A stretch of 7,232 nt of DNA from Lentisphaeria bacterium (GTDB lineage Bacteria; Verrucomicrobiota; Lentisphaeria; Victivallales; UBA1829). The notes beneath the pieces were generated by a model. It did not search any database and was not told the DNA's origin. It saw nothing but the letters and a program-made list of their open reading frames with translations. This document shows, in pieces, positions 5,938-7,232 of this stretch (position 1 is the stretch's first letter; each line of letters starts with the position of its first letter). The translations under genes and the position numbers were made by a program. Location of the stretch: contig DPDG01000095.1 in NCBI GenBank assembly GCA_003526375.1, forward strand, positions 1-7,232, given 5' to 3'.

Positions 5938-6926
5938 GGCCCCTGACAATTTTTTCAGGACAGTGGACCGATATGCCTCTGGTGACATTTGCCAAAAAAG
6001 CGGCGTCATGGGGCTATGAAGGAATCGAAGTAGCGTGTGGAGCCCACCTTGACCCGGTGAAGGCGGCGAAAAGCAAGAAATACTGTAAAGAGTTTCTGGA
6101 TACGCTTAAAGTCAACAATCTGAATCTTTATGCCATCAGCAATCATCTCGCCGGACAGCTTGTCTGCGACCCCGACGATGATTTCAGGACGGATGTTTTT
6201 GCACCGAAGAAATTTGCCGGCAAGATGAATGAAAAGCGCGCATGGGCAATCGAACAGATGAAATACACCGCGAAGGCGGCGGAAAATCTGGGGATCGAAA
6301 TCGTGACCGGCTTTACCGGTTCTCCGATCTGGCACATGCTTTACAGCTTCCCGCCGGTGCCGAAGAAGACCATCGACGACGGATTCGATTTCCTTGCGGA
6401 GATGTGGCATCCGATCCTTGACGTCTTCGAGGACCACGGCGTGAAATTCGCTCTTGAGGTGCACCCCACGGAAATCGCTTTTGATATCGTGACCGCGAAG
6501 CGCACGCTTGAAACGCTGGATTACCGCGAGGAGTTCGGATTCAACTTCGATCCCAGCCATCTTTTCTGGCAGATGATGGACCCGGTGCGATTTATCAAGG
6601 AGTTTCCGGACCGTATTTTCCATGTGCATATCAAGGATGCCGCGCTGACTCTGGACGGCCGTTCCGGAATTCTATCTTCGCATCTTGACTTCGGACAGCC
6701 CGGACGCGGATGGGACTTCCGCAGTCCCGGACACGGACAGGTTAATTTCGAGGAGATCATCCGCGAGTTGAACCGCATTGAATATGACGGTCCGCTTTCC
6801 GTTGAGTGGGAGGATTCCGGCATGGATCGCGAATACGGCGCCGCCGATGCCGCGAAGTTTGTCAGAAAACTGGATTTTCCGTCTTCGACGATTAAATTTG
6901 ATGCTCAGATGAAAAACAATCGCTGA
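5934..6926 (+). CDS. Sugar phosphate isomerase/epimerase family (xylose isomerase-like TIM barrel)
   Basis: A 330-residue AP-endonuclease-2/xylose-isomerase-like TIM barrel, expected to be a cytoplasmic, divalent-metal-dependent isomerase, epimerase or lyase on a sugar or keto-sugar. Probable metal ligands are visible: E175 in ALEVHPTE, D206 and H209 in FNFDPSHL, H230/H232 in FHVHIKDA, and E291 in LSVEWEDSGMDRE. The conserved N-terminus FSGQWTDMPLVTFAKKAASWGYEGIEVA and the segments GFTGSPIWH and PGRGWDFRSPGHG fit a well-conserved subfamily that is commonly found beside Gfo/Idh/MocA dehydrogenases. ATG 5934 overlaps the upstream stop by four bases. The SD is modest (AAAGG at 5917-5921), consistent with coupled translation. 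Length is normal and no key residue is missing. The pairing suggests that the dehydrogenase makes or uses a keto-intermediate on which this enzyme acts (compare inositol or 3-keto-sugar pathways); this is inference. Confidence 0.93.
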   Translation: MRPLTIFSGQWTDMPLVTFAKKAASWGYEGIEVACGAHLDPVKAAKSKKYCKEFLDTLKVNNLNLYAISNHLAGQLVCDPDDDFRTDVFAPKKFAGKMNEKRAWAIEQMKYTAKAAENLGIEIVTGFTGSPIWHMLYSFPPVPKKTIDDGFDFLAEMWHPILDVFEDHGVKFALEVHPTEIAFDIVTAKRTLETLDYREEFGFNFDPSHLFWQMMDPVRFIKEFPDRIFHVHIKDAALTLDGRSGILSSHLDFGQPGRGWDFRSPGHGQVNFEEIIRELNRIEYDGPLSVEWEDSGMDREYGAADAAKFVRKLDFPSSTIKFDAQMKNNR

Positions 6927-6947
6927 ACGGGTTCTGAATCCGGCTGA

Positions 6948-6987
6948 AAAAAGCAGTGAGAGTCACGGATGGCTTTCACTGCTTTTT
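6948..6987. terminator. Bidirectional terminator after the isomerase gene
   Basis: A perfect 12-bp inverted repeat (6948-6959 with 6976-6987, core GCAGTGA/TCACTGC flanked by A5/T5) extends inward by five more pairs, two of them G-U, to a 6-base loop. It starts 21 bases after the isomerase stop. T-runs are present for both directions (TTTTTATT on plus, six T on minus). On the minus strand it lies 9 bases beyond the stop codon of the gene entering from the right edge, so it can end both convergent transcripts. Confidence 0.88.
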
Positions 6988-6996
6988 ATTTGTCAT

Positions 6997-7232
6997 TTAC
7001 CGAACACGCCTTGCCGGTACAGCCTGCCGGAAATTGCCTGTACGCCGGATTTCATATCCGCGCACTGTATTTTGCCGTTGTATTGTCCCCGGACGTTGAA
7101 TCACCCTGTTGGAATTTTCATTTCTGTTTCCGGGTTGAACCTGAATTGACGGTTTCTCAGCAGTCGGTTTATTTGGCTTTTCCGGTCTGCCGGGTCTCGT
7201 GATGATATCCGGTTTGTCCGGTTTTCCCGGTT
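6997..7232 (-). CDS. C-terminal end of an unidentified gene (partial, runs off the right edge)
   Basis: On the minus strand one frame is open from the window edge to a TAA at 6999-6997, giving 77 residues with no stop. There is no convincing start in the window, so this would be the 3' end of a longer gene. The edge-proximal half is Pro/Lys-rich with repeated KP-type units (PGKPDKPDI, RPGRPEKPNKP, AEKPS). The rest is Asn/Gln/Arg-rich, ending GNFRQAVPARRVR. There is no hydrophobic segment. Such composition fits a disordered, basic C-terminal tail, as in some surface, envelope or nucleic-acid-binding proteins; the family cannot be recognised. Support comes from the open frame and the bidirectional terminator 9 bases past the stop, the same convergent arrangement seen between M16 and csp. 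A chance open frame of this length in moderately GC-rich DNA is possible. Confidence 0.55.
   Translation of the reverse strand, partial: PGKPDKPDIITRPGRPEKPNKPTAEKPSIQVQPGNRNENSNRVIQRPGTIQRQNTVRGYEIRRTGNFRQAVPARRVR

Noticed and set aside
6006..6629. Minus-strand open frame of 207 codons opposite the isomerase gene
   Set aside because: It lies wholly within the well-conserved isomerase coding region and has no recognisable domain or SD.
6969..7202. Plus-strand frame of 77 codons after the isomerase gene
   Set aside because: Its start is inside the terminator hairpin, it has no SD, and its product is unlike any protein. The opposite strand gives a better explanation.
7190..7232. Clustered CCGG-containing words, considered as a short repeat array
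   Set aside because: Spacing and sequence are irregular, and the words correspond to Pro codons of the edge gene on the minus strand.

Overview
The window looks like a chromosomal segment of an anaerobic or microaerobic bacterium of moderately high G+C. I infer the Planctomycetes-Verrucomicrobia-Lentisphaerae group, with a gut Lentisphaerae/Victivallis-like organism as first guess. The grounds are the mix of families: a DUF362 double-[4Fe-4S] protein, a secreted M16 peptidase with a long charged insertion, and a Gfo/Idh/MocA dehydrogenase joined to a xylose-isomerase-like TIM-barrel enzyme. The taxon is an inference from family content and protein style, not from a marker gene. There is no sign of phage, transposon, CRISPR or plasmid functions.

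Layout. (1) 13-1110, plus strand: DUF362/ferredoxin-type iron-sulfur protein, perhaps cut at its 5' end by the window edge, followed by an intrinsic terminator (1159-1183). (2) 1219-4176, plus strand: a full-length 985-residue exported M16 (insulinase/pitrilysin-like) zinc peptidase. Its Shine-Dalgarno sits in the loop of a short inverted repeat that abuts the ATG. (3) A strong symmetrical hairpin (4215-4257) separates it from a convergent cold-shock protein gene (4281-4493, minus). (4) 4494-4824: an AT-rich divergent intergenic region with phased A/T tracts, a csp leader hairpin and possible promoters for both flanking genes. (5) 4825-5937 and 5934-6926, plus strand: a two-gene, ATGA-overlapping operon of a Gfo/Idh/MocA oxidoreductase and a sugar phosphate isomerase/epimerase-type enzyme. 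(6) A second bidirectional hairpin terminator (6948-6987). (7) 6997-7232, minus: the C-terminal end of a gene that enters from the right edge. It has no start codon inside the window and encodes a Pro/Lys/Arg/Asn-rich tail.

How the genes relate. Only the dehydrogenase and isomerase genes form an obvious functional unit: NAD(P)-dependent oxidation or reduction of a sugar, cyclitol or their derivative, coupled to isomerisation, epimerisation or another metal-dependent step on the keto-intermediate. The substrate cannot be read from the sequence. The DUF362, M16 and csp genes are separated by terminators or orientation and look like independent housekeeping or envelope functions. I found no convincing new multi-gene system. 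The most useful additions are the edge gene, the hairpin-framed ribosome binding site and the curved-DNA-like intergenic region.
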